DNA of 62,000 nucleotides, from NCBI GenBank assembly GCA_905221605.1, contig CAJNDS010002140.1, forward strand, positions 390,001-452,000, given 5' to 3'. How positions within the stretch are numbered: position 1 is the stretch's first letter; every line of letters begins with the position of its first letter. Shown here piece after piece: positions 31,701 through 43,700 of the stretch. Origin of the DNA: Symbiodinium natans. Taxonomy: Eukaryota > Sar > Dinophyceae > Suessiales > Symbiodiniaceae. A program made the translations under genes and the position numbers. Below the pieces are notes generated by a model. It saw only the letters and a program-made list of their open reading frames with translations, ran no database searches and was not told where the DNA came from.

Positions 31701-34700
31701 GCTCCGTGGGTGGCAGGATTGGAGGTTCCGGCATGGGTTTCCAGGCTGGGATCGTATTTGTCACTGGCTCCACAGAATGATCTCCTGCCTAGCCCTCTTG
31801 GGGGAAGCCAGGGATCCCAGAGGTCACTGCCGGGTGGCCCAAGTTTCGTGCTGCGTAATAGCAGGCCGACGCCATCACCTCCGACGCCAAGTTCCTCGAG
31901 TTTGCCCCAGGAGGCGATTCAAGCTGAAGTGCAACGGCAGTTAGGCCAGGTGCTGCAACGTCTACGAGTGGCGGAACAACGGAACGAGGAGCTGGAGAGT
32001 GAGTTGGCAACGCTGAAACAGGGAGGTGGTGGTATGAGGCAGCCAGCCTTTCCAGGGCTGGAATCAGGGGATGTTCAACAAGTTCGTCCTTCTCGAGTAC
32101 CAGATCCACCTGAACACGGACGAGATCCAGACCTTGAAGAGCGGGGACCTGGAGAGGTGCCGCTGCCACCAGAACTGGAAGGAGGACCGGGTACCTCAGA
32201 GTTACTCCGAGATGCAGCCCCAGGAAGAACTACATCAGCAAGAACGTCAAGGGTGGCAACTTCTGGAGGTATAACAGAGGGAATCCGATCCCTTTTGGGT
32301 GGAGGAACTAGGCCCCCAACACCGCCTATTCCACGGGACCCGTCAACACCGAGGGAGAGTCCAGTGCTGGAAATGTTGGCACGGGGCATGAAGCAGCTGC
32401 AAGACATTCAGGCCCAGACACTGGCGAGATCCCCGTCGTCACCTTCGCAGTCAGAAGTGGTTAAGCCGGGAACCTTGACCCTGAGTCCTCTGCCTGAGTA
32501 TCGAGCTTCTGATGGTGCAGGTTCCTCGGCGCTACAACTGCAAGATTGGCTGGAAGTGGCGGCAACGGTCCTGGCGGATGTGAGTGAGAACAGTGGGGCA
32601 TGGTGGTCTGCGGTCATGGACTTGGTCAACGAAACCTACAGCCAGTGGTTGGCGGCCACGCCATTGGAGCGACTTCAGATCGCACCGAAGGGAGCCGAAG
32701 CCCTGTGCACTGGCAGATGGACAAGGGTCAATGCGAGGATTGCTTCGATGCTGTTGACGGCGATGGGCGAGGAACTTCGTGGAGAAATGGTTGGCCAGAG
32801 GATTACCCAGAGCTCACCACGGATGGTCTTCCGCCTCTTCGTTTTGTTCCAGCCGGGAGGGAGTGCTGAGCGGCAAGAGGTGCTAAAGAAGCTTCAAAAT
32901 CCCAGCGAGTTCCTCACGGGAGATGGGCTTGAAGATGTGCTGAAGGCAGTGAGGGCGTGGCCGAGGTGGCTAGCACGCTGCATCTCAGTCAACATGTCAC
33001 CGCCTGATGCATCGGTCATGGTTAGGGGATTGATGAACCTCACCACCAAGTACATCTCCATGTCCCCAGATGCAGCCTTCAGGACGGCGATGCTGAGGAC
33101 CTCACTGCGATTGGACGCCAGGCCCACGATCTCCCAAGTTCAAGAATATCAACGGCATCTGCAAGCTGAGCTGGAAACCTTGTTGTCCTCGACGAGTACG
33201 GTGGCGACCTCATCAGCAACGGCAGGAGCACCAAAGATGAGGGCAATGGAGGCAACCTCAGGCCAGAAGACGAAGGAGAAGGAAAGGGCCGGGAGCGAGA
33301 TGTGCCGCTACTTCATGAAACCCTCGGGATGCAGAAGAGGGAACAGGTGTTCTTTCTCCCACAACATGGCGAGCCTTGACAAGGAGACCCGGGCACGGAA
33401 GTGTTTGCTGTGTGGTGCAGAAGGCCATAGGCAGCGAGAGTGCACGGTGAATAAGTCCGGGGCAAAGCCTAAGGCGTCCTCTGCAGCGACGACGTCAATG
33501 GCCAAGACTGGGGACACCGCTCCTTCATCCTCCCAACCGCCGGCGATGGCAGCGATAACTGGACCACAGGGTGAAGGAGGAGATAACACTGTCCAGGGCG
33601 TACCCTGGACTCTCGAGTCGCTTCTGCAGGCGGTCCAGGCCCAGGTTGTGCACAATGCTTCAGAAGGGGAAAAGAGCCTGGAGAAGACCCCGGCAGCAAA
33701 GGTATTGATCGTCCGGGACATCAGGGTGTGCTCTTTGAGGTCTTCGTCTTCGGCGTTGCTGGACTCCGGGGCAACTCACTCCCTTAGGAGTGCCGTGAGT
33801 TGGGATGAGTGGTTACGGTCTGAGGAGGTGGAAGTGCAGCTAGCTGGGAATCATTCCTTGAAGATGAGGATGAGCGGATTGGATACCCTGCTGATGCCCC
33901 CACAACCTAACCACGACCCGATGGCGCAGCAACCTCAGACCATCGTCCCGCTTGGCGAGCTGGTGAAGATCCTTGGTTATACTATGAGGTGGTCGAGGGA
34001 GGAATGCACACTCGAGGGTCCCGATGGCGAGATCATCCACCTGAGCACCAACTCTGGATGCCCTCAATTGTGCGAGGCCGAGGCGCTAGCGCTAATCGCT
34101 AGATTGGAGGAGAGGAAACGGGAGCAGCTGGAGAACGAGACGCTGATCACAGAGGACAGGATTACTCGGATTGCATCGTGTATGGATAGGTCCTGGTTTG
34201 AGTACCTCTTGAACTACACCAATGGGGGGCCAAGAGAAGCAGGACTACGGGCCCTTCGCGATGCGCCCTTCTTTCAGGGAATTCCGGGGGAATGTCTCAG
34301 CGCCTTGATCCCTCCTGAAGAGCAATCCAGTGGGTGGGAAACTTTGAAGAAGGTCACCTACTTGACTCGACCCCAACGGAGAACTCTACTCTCAGCCAAG
34401 AAATGGGTCGTGCACCTCTTTGCTGGTGAGGAGGGCCACATGGAATTCTTCCGACAACACGATGGAGACACTGTGGTCCTGGAGGTTGACATCAGGCAAT
34501 GCCGGGGTCATGACCTGTTGGGGGCGTCGCCTACCTGGAAGATGCTTTTGTGGGGTGCAAGATCGGGAAAAGTGGATATGGTGTTTGGAGGTCCTCCAGG
34601 GAGAGATGGAAAAACGTTTCTTCCCTTTGCCCCCGAGGAGACCAACCTCAAGCCCCTTTCCTTGATCTGCCGAATGCTTTGGTTGTTCGTGGTGGCATCT

Positions 34701-37700
34701 GCGGGAAGAATGACAACGGCAAAGGGAGCTACGAGGCACAAGGAGGTGGGCTTCATGATTGAGCACCCGGGAAAGTCCGTATCCACACCATCGGCCATCA
34801 GGGAGGGACGACCATTCCTGTGGGAGACCAGAATGTGGCAAGAGTTTGCGATGGAAACCGGCATGTTCGAGGTGTCCTTTGAGCAGGGGGGGACCGGAGC
34901 AAGCACAACGATGAGCACGGTGCTGGGGACAAATATCCAGTACCTCAGAGGCTTGGAGGGCATCAAGGCCGATAGCAAGCCCGAGACCACAACTCCTCAG
35001 GAGGTGGATCAAAGTCGCTGGTCACCTGGGCTGGTGAAGGCCCTGGTTGTTGCGTTCCACATGTGGTCAAGGAGTCCCCAGGTCTATGCAATGAGTCCAG
35101 AGCAGTGGAAGAAACACGTTGATGCTTCTCACCTCCCCTACAGGAGGGATTGTGCCACCTGCGTGATGGCAAAGGGAACTGGACGGCGCCATGGTCGTGT
35201 AAGCCATCCCGACAGCTATGTCCTCACTTCCGATTTGTCGGGCCCCCTGAAGGCAGGATTGGATTCGGCGGTCAAGGGAACCCCGTCGTGCAACATCCGG
35301 TACTTGCTCGTGGCAAAGTATTTCTTCCCCAAGGACTTCGTGCGAGCCTACAGTGGGAAGGAGCCCCCTTCCAATGAAGGTATGGAGCATAGCCCGCTTC
35401 CTGAATCGCAGGGAGACAAGGACAACCTTGAGGAGGAGCCCGGAACATCAGTTCTTGATGAGATACCGGACTATGAGCTGTCAGAACAGGAGGAGTTACC
35501 CGATGACCGAGAACCCTTGCTTGAGGATTGCGATGGTGGTGGCGAAGCGGACGACAAGGAAGAGGAGGAGCCACCTGAAGGGGAAGGAGGTGATGGGGGT
35601 AAGCCAGGCCATGCTGCGATGAGAACTGGTGATTGCAATCCTCCTGAGATGACATCGCTGGTTTTCGCTGTTGGGATTCCCAATAACAAGGCGAGCACCA
35701 TCAAGGGCGCCCTGCAAGATGTGATTCTGTACCTGGGTGCTCATGGACTACCGGTACTGCGATTCCACTCTGACCGAGGCGAGTACTACTCTACAGCCTT
35801 TAAGGCGTGGCTAAGGGAGCAGGGTATCCGTGGAACATGGGCAGAACCTGGAATTCCTCAGACCAATGGTCATGCTGAAGCCACTGTAAAATGGATCAAG
35901 AACCGAATCCGCACGATGCTGGTGGCAAGTGGATTGCCAGTTCGCTTGTGGCCGGCAGCGGCCGAAACAGCGGCGGCTGAACAACGAGCTTCGGTACTTG
36001 GTTGGAAGTCACTGCTCCTTGCCCCCTTCGGCACGGTCGTCCATGTGAAGAAGCGACCCTACACTGCTCTTGGTCCGAGGAGGAGTGCGGATACCTTTGA
36101 TCCTCGCTGGGCAAGGGGAAGATATGTCGGCTTAAGTGGTCTCTTGGATCGAGGACACTTGGTGTTCTTGCCTGAGGAGGAAGGAAAGGGAGAAGGTTTT
36201 TTCCATACCTTCCACGTGAGGCCCAACCTGGTCGACCCCGGCGAGCCGACAACCACCTTAGAAGCAGACGAGGTGATCAAGCCAGCCACTCGTTTGACGG
36301 GGAAGACGAGACCCTCTGATGTGATGCCGAGGATAGCTGCGATTGAAAAAGAGAGCCGTGGAGATGTTGAGGAGGAGGCCAACCAAGCCCTCAAGTTTGA
36401 CGACGAGGACCTGGACTTGGAGATGGTGGAGAAGTGGTTCAGGAATGGAACACTAGACAACTTCAAGGCTGGGGCATATCGTCATGGAGGTGTGGTGGGG
36501 GTGATGAACTCTACATGGGAATTCCCACACATGACGCAAATCCTCACTCGAATCCTGCAGCGCTCCATGCCCGAGGCAACCTTCACGGCCATCCTGGTGT
36601 CAACAAATACCCTGAGGGAGGTCCACAAGGATGTCAATAACGACAGCTCCACGCTGAACTACCTGGTGCCAGTGGTATGTCCACGAAAGGGAGGAGGAGT
36701 ATGGGTACAACTACAGCCTGGGGATGTGGTCCAAGGGGAACTAAGTCAAAGGCCGAATTCCAAGGGTGAGATGATGTTTGGAAATGTGCATCCGCTGAAG
36801 AAGGGGAAATGCATTTCGTTCTCACCAAAAAGGGCCCATGAGGTGATGGAATGGACAGGTGACCGAGTCGTGATCATCGGCTACACACCACATTGTCATG
36901 GTCGTATGGACTACTCAATGGTTAGGACCTTGGAGAACCTGGGATTCCAACCACCCCTTTCTCAACTACCAGAATTCTATGTCCCGAGGCCGGAAGAGAT
37001 CGCGGTGAACTCAGTGTCGACCACCGAAGTCACGCTGAACGAGCAATGTGAGCAGGTGGAGCCCGAGCTGGGATCGAAGGATTGGGAATTGTTTCTGGAG
37101 GTTGAGGATGGAGAGGTGAAAATTGGTGGAGGTGGTGATGGCCCTTTCAGTCCAACCATTCCCTCGGTCAACAAGGCGGAGGTCAGCTACACATCAGAAA
37201 TCGAAGAATTGCTGAGCTCCCTCACAGCCCCGTTGGATGTGGTGCACAATGTTGACCCAAAGGAAGTCCTTCGCTCTTTGGAAAAGTGGATTCCCGCGAT
37301 CCAGAAGGAGGTCAAGGGAGTGGAGCATGCCATTGAGAGGTTGAGGACCGGGACTACATCAAGGGCAAGCTGGCTGCAAAGACAAGGAGTCCAAAGACTC
37401 CCCACCAAATTCGTCTACACGGTGAAGCCGAATGACAAGGCGGACCCCAACGATCCCTCAACATGGTTCAAGCGAAAGGCTCGACTCGTGGTTTGTGGCA
37501 ATATGGCCCTCATCAACAACCCGGACCTCTACACCGAAGCAGCGCCGGCAGAGGCGGTTAGGGCCGCCTTGACTTTGACCTGCAAGAACCAATGGACGGT
37601 GGGGATCCTGGACGTTGTAATGGCCTTCCTGAAGACGCCAATGGGAAGATCCTCGAGAGACCCTGTCGTGGTGGTCCAACCTCCCAAACTTCTGGAGCGC

Positions 37701-40700
37701 CTCAACATGATCGAGGAGTTCGAGTTGTGGGGGTTGATTCGGGCCCTCTATGGACTCAAGGAATCGCCACGGCTATGGGGTAGCTATCGCGACCATGAGT
37801 TGGCCTCCCTCACCATGCAGATGAATGATGCGATGTTGCAACTTCGAAAGGGGAAGGCAGTGACGGCGTGGTGGACAGTCCTCGGGTCGAACAACGAGAT
37901 TGTGGCGGTCATCGTGATTTACGTGGATGACTTCGTGATATGCGGAAGTCGGAATACAATCATGGTGTTGGCTCAGGGAATCCAGCAGCTGTGGGAGACA
38001 ACTGAATTACAGCTGATCTCGCAACAACAACCGTTGAGGTTCCTGGGAATGGAGATTTACCTCCGAGGAGGAGAAGGCGAACCAATGTCCTTCAGTATCG
38101 CCCAGGAGGCCTATATCCGTGAGCTCTTGAGAACAAGGGAGATATCCAGCACGCAGCTGGACCGCATCCCATTGAGCAAGGACGCTGCATCCTTTGCAGT
38201 TCTGGAGAATGACATCCCACCGAACGACTTCGATGTTCACCTTGCCCAACAACTCACTGGCGAGCTGCTATGGATTTCGCAGAGGAGTCGCCCCGACCTG
38301 GCGTTTGTGACCTCGCTTATGTCGACCCTTACAACACGAGCTCCATCGAGGGTCATCGCCATTGCCTACAAGGCGCTGGGGTATTTGCAGAGAACACAAT
38401 CCCGACACCTGACAATCGCCTACGATGGAACCGACCTCTCCCTGTTCTGTGATGCTGCTTATGCTCCGGAATCAGGCCGGTCACATTCCGGTTGGAGTGT
38501 GTTTTGGGGCGGATCAGCGATAGTATGGAGATCGGGGAGGCAAAGTGTGATTTCACTCTCCACGGCGGAGAGTGAACTCATCGCATTATTGGACGGGGCG
38601 GTGGCCACCTTGGGTGTGGAAGCTCTACTACAAGATGTGGGTGTGGTGGTGGCGTCACGGACCATCTACACCGACAGCACTTCAGCTCTGGCAATATCCT
38701 CTGGAACCGGGGGATGGAGAACCAGACATCTCCGCATAAAGGCCGGATGGTTGCAGGAACAACTGGATGCCGGCATCATGGCCATCAAGCACTGTGCTGG
38801 TCGAATCCAGCTCGCTGACCTTTTAACAAAGGCCCTGCCGGCCCAGAGGATCAGCGATCTCCTCGTGCTATGGGGAGTGACTGATGAGCAGCCTGCAAGA
38901 CCGACGACGAGAACAAGTTCCAACATCTCGGCTAAAGCACTTTTGGCGTTGGTCTGCTGCATGCTGATTGTGGGGGCAAAGTCTGAGGAGGAGAGCGTTA
39001 ACTACCAGAATCGCCTGTCAGTGGACTGGGATATGGTGGGATGGTTAGTGCTTTTCCTTGCAGTGGCTGGGGTAGTGGCAGTGTGGGAAGCGGCTAAATG
39101 GGCTACGGCTGGAATGCTGGAATGGACACCTGGAGCTGGGGCACGACGGTTGAGGAAGTTGCAGAGATTGGAGGCGGCGACAAGGCGAGCATTGGAGGTG
39201 GAGTTGGACCGACTGGACAAGGAGGAGGCTAATTCCTCACTGATCCAACAGGCTTCGTCACCGATCCCACAGGCTTCCTCACCGATCCCACAGGCTTCGT
39301 CACCGATCCCACAGGCTTCGTCACTGATCCCACAGGCTTCGTCACTGATCCCACAGGCTTCGTCACCGATCCCACAGGCTTCGTCACTGATCCCACAGGC
39401 TTCGTCACCGATCCCACAGGAGGCATCAACGTCTTCTACCCCAAGAGCGACAGTGGTCACTGGAATGAACGACAGCTTAATGACTCCAAGGCAGTGGTCG
39501 CAAGTGGATGAGCCTTTAATGAGTTCTACACCGAGTGAGTCGATTCCTGAAGATTGGGATGAGCGTCCACGTGTGTGCCTTGACCTGGTGATGTTGATGG
39601 TGGTAGAGGATATAAGAGCTGGTCTTCGAGAAGAAGGGCTACCAGTCACAGGATCCAAGAAGGATATGGCTGAGAGACTATCAGCCAACCTGGTTGAGGG
39701 AGCATTCCCCTCAAGGGCACTGCCATCGACGAGACAGTACAAGTATGTCCTCTACCTCTGGAACCAGCGAGGCTTGAAGCATCGAACGCGACTGAAGTGG
39801 GAGAATGTGAATACAAGGCACAAGATCTCCCAGTGGCTTGCATTTTGGAAGGATGCATGAAAAGGAGGCGAGGTCTGTTGGCTATGGTGGTGGAATGGAG
39901 CAACAGCACCTTTCGAAGCTGTTGAGGAGGAGTGAAGATGTGCAGCCAAGGTATGTGACTCAACCTCGCCGACGGCCCCGCATTCCCTTTTTTTTCGGTT
40001 CAGGGAAATGGCTACGAAGAAGCCCTTGAGCCCCAACGAACCACATCGTGAAGCAGAGCTTTACGTACATTCAGTCATAAAGGCATCTGTAAGCAGTATG
40101 AGCAGAGCTCTACATGATGCATTGTCTGTGGTAAGCTGTACAAAAGCCACATAAGGACGAAGCATCTTGCTTGCCGTGGAAAAATAGACATTCAATTCGC
40201 TTGTGTTGCCATGGAGCCCCAACTGCCCGGATCCCCATGTGATCAGCATGAGGGGGACATGCAACAAGAACCCTAAACCCTAAACCCTAAACCCTAAACC
40301 CTAAACCCTAAACCCTAAACCCTAAGTGGCAGGGCCTGGCTCGCACGTTGGAGGAAGACGGCCCCTTCGATCTTGCCACTTGTCCTTGGCAAGCCGCCAG
40401 GGTGGGTTTCTACCGAATGGGGCTTACGAAATTAGGGTTTAGGGTTTAGGGTTTCGGGTTTAGGGTTTAGGGTTTAGTTTTTAGGGTTTAGGGTTTAGGG
40501 TTTACGAAATTAGGGGTACCTTGTTGGGGTCCTTCTCATAAGGGGGTCCTATTATTTGTGGACTATATTAAGTAAGGGGTGCCTTTTTTCGTAAACCCCC
40601 AAAAGGCTTGACGCTGCAGTCATGTCGTCACAAAGAGCCACTTATACTTACTGTGATTGAATAAGACCCAAGACCCACGAGAAGAACAGTAGTCTTAGTC

Positions 40701-43700
40701 GTTCTGCTACGGTAATACATCCCAAAACAGGGTTGCGACGAAGTCTTAGTTTTTAAGTTTGACTTGATCTCACGGGTGCAAGAATTCTAACACGGCAGCT
40801 GTGGGGGGGAGGGGAACTCCAGGTTCGCTGCACTGTACTACGTAAGTCGTATGCAAGTTGTCCGAGGATTTTGTGGTGGCTGTGACAACCATACTGGGCA
40901 CAAGCTGGATACACCTACCATCCTCCCTTGAGTACAGTGCAGAAGTGAGAGATGAAACTAGGCTTTGCAATTGCACCATAAGCAAGCCGCAATTCTCTTG
41001 TTGTATCAAGCCAGGTCGATGTAACCGCTTTGTCTCAGCGACATGGTTTGGCTGCACATCCATGAATGACACGGGACGAGTAGTTTAAGATTGAGGGTTT
41101 AGTGCTTAGGGAAGAAAACGCAGTATGATATGTTGCAGTCTAGGGGGCTAGGTAACGCAGACCTGCCTTTCTTGAATGATGCTGGACTTCTGGCAGCAGA
41201 GTGGGAGCTTCGGTCGTAGGTCAGGCAGCGCAGTAGGCGATCTTGAATTTTTTCGGGACACTAGGGACACATCGATAAGTTCCTGCGTGGTCCTGCTGCC
41301 GCGGCCATGCGACTATACGTGAGAACCTTGACGGGCAAAACGATCATCGTAGACCTGGCAGATGATCCAAGCAGGATTTTGATTCCGGATCGTTTCAAGA
41401 CCCGCGGTGCAAAAGGCATTTCGCAGGCCAAAATCCAGGGTGGAAAGCCTTCCGTGGTGGTAAAGGCTGCCTCGAAGGAGCTGGCTGACTTTTGGAAGAG
41501 TAAAGACGGCCAGGCTGTACGCGAGTTCTTACAGCAGCGGCCTCATCACTTCCAGAGGTCATCTCTGGATGAACTGCTTATCGAGTTCAGCCGCTTCTTT
41601 GTATTGAAGGCGATCTTCAGTGACACGGCGCCACCAAGAGTTGCATCGGAGGCAGAGCCCCCGAGCAAGCGTGCACGGCACGCGGCTCCCAGTGCACGGC
41701 TGTCTCCTTCTCGAGAGGTGGATGAGGTGTGGCATGCGCTGATGATGTTTCCACAGGTCTATCAAGCTCTTTGCCAGAGCCTCGCCAGTGAGATGATCTG
41801 CCACGACCCTCGCAGCAAGGATGCTTTTCAGCCAGAGCGCTATCACTTCACCTTCAAGATGTGCCTCGGACGGAAGTTTGCCTGTTATGGGTGGGTTCAG
41901 GGTTTTGGGTTTAGGTTTCAGGGTCAGCATGCAGCATGGGGTAGAGAGCAGGAAGTAGAGCTTAGTTTAGTCTGGGGATTTGAGATGAGTTGCCGGTGCG
42001 GCAGGTACATCAAGACCTTCGGCAAGGCGCCGCCGGCCTCCCTCTGGCCTCTCCCTGCAGCGTGGTACCAGGATCCAGAGCTATGCGAGGCTGTAGAGGC
42101 TGAGGATCTTGACCAGGAGACTGTGGCCAGTCTGAAAGCCAGGATACAGGAACAGGAGGGCACACCTCCTTGTCAACAACGGTTGATTCTGGGAGGAAAG
42201 CAGCTGCTGGAGGATCAGACGCTGGCGGAATGCGGTGTTGCAGATGGAGCTACCTTGCACCTGGTATTGAGGTTGGGTGGATGCTAGAGCCAACTTGCGA
42301 CGCTCACATTTTAAGGGTGTCAGAATGGGGACTCTCCAGGAAGACCAAGTACAGAGAGGCAAGGCCAGAGCATCGCAAATAATGTGCATGGTCCCTACGA
42401 TCGCAATTGGCTACAACTGCCCCCCCCCCCCCCGCTCCCTCCCATGAAGGGTGGGTGCGGAGATGCGGGAGATCTCGCACCAAACCTGGGTTCGCTGTGA
42501 GGGCAGGTAGTTGGCTTACTTGTTTTTTGTGACACCTGAGTCTTGTGCTCCTTAAGAGCCACCCGAAAACTCCTTGTAGAGTACGACCCGATCTGCAGAG
42601 AGAACCTGGCCCTGGCGGTCGGCCATTCTGTTATGACCGATGTTGTAGGGTTTAGAGGGCTTCTGTGCTCATGCACCGAGCATTGCACACACGATGAGCC
42701 TTCTCATGCACATCCACTAAACCTTAAAACATAAATACTAAACCTTCACTTGAAAATCCCAAACCCTTAAATCTTAACCCTAAACCCTAAACCCGAAACC
42801 CTAAACCTAAACCATAAACCTTAAACCCTAAACCCTAAACCCTAAACCCTAAACCCCAAGCCCCAAGCCCTAAGCCCTAAGCCTACGCCCTAAGCCCTTA
42901 AAGCCCTAAGCCCTAAACCCTAAACCCTACACCCTACACCCTACACCCTAAACCCAAAACCCTAAACCCCATCCCCTCCCCCATGCCCCCCATGCCCAGG
43001 TCCTTTTGATGGCGGGCACGAATGACCTACCGTACACACACAGGTGGCTTTGAAAGAGTCTTTCCATTCCGTCCCTTCAAGATCGGACCTTGCAGGTGAA
43101 ATTTGAACAGTCGGGCCATGATTTCGGGGGTTTAGCTTTTAGGGTGTGGGGGGCTTTAAGAAGCGGCTTGGGTGCGGAAGTAGGGCAAGAGCCAGGTCGA
43201 TTCAAGTGTGTAAGCTCGCTCACAGGAGGGCTCACAACAGGAGTGCTCACTTCACTGCATGCGAAACAGGGTATGTATGATTGCTCTGCGTGAGTAGTGC
43301 TTACATGGTTCCTTGTGCTTCTTGGTGAGCCTATCTTCTCGGGTGTCCTTTCGAATTTCGGGGATACGAGTAATAACAACCCTGCTTGATGTGGAGCCTT
43401 CGATGCAGCGGCCGTTTTACCTCCCCTTAGAAGCTGGACCAGCAGAGACACACCAGCCCCAAAGCCCTAAACCTCAAACCCTAAGTCCTAAACCCTAAGA
43501 CTTAAACCCTAAACCTTAGACCGACCCCAATCAGTGCTAAGAACCCCCTGCAAAATCCCAAGAGACCCTAAGAAGCCTTCGAAGACTCCACCGTAGAACG
43601 AATGAACCCTGAACCCTCGAAACCCTCCTGAACCATTGAAGCCCCGAAACGCCCTAATGAACCCTCGAAAACCCTTTATGAACCCAACCCTAAACCCCAA

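Larger units (their letters stand above)
30962..40269 (+). mobile_element. Complete Ty1/copia retrotransposon, 9.3 kb, inserted in GDSL intron 3
   Basis: 336/337-bp LTRs that differ only in the length of a T-run, a 5-bp ACCCT duplication, a tRNA-Met-type primer site abutting the 5' LTR, a GAGGAGGAG purine tract abutting the 3' LTR, and a single intact 2873-codon reading frame. The order protease, integrase, reverse transcriptase, RNase H is copia-type. LTR identity and the intact frame indicate a young, probably active copy. It lies in the sense orientation of the host gene, within a telomere-like array of the intron. Confidence 0.95.

Noticed and set aside
31405-39963. Many minus-strand and alternate-frame ORFs inside the copia element
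   Set aside because: They are shadows of the 2873-codon polyprotein in a GC-rich region.
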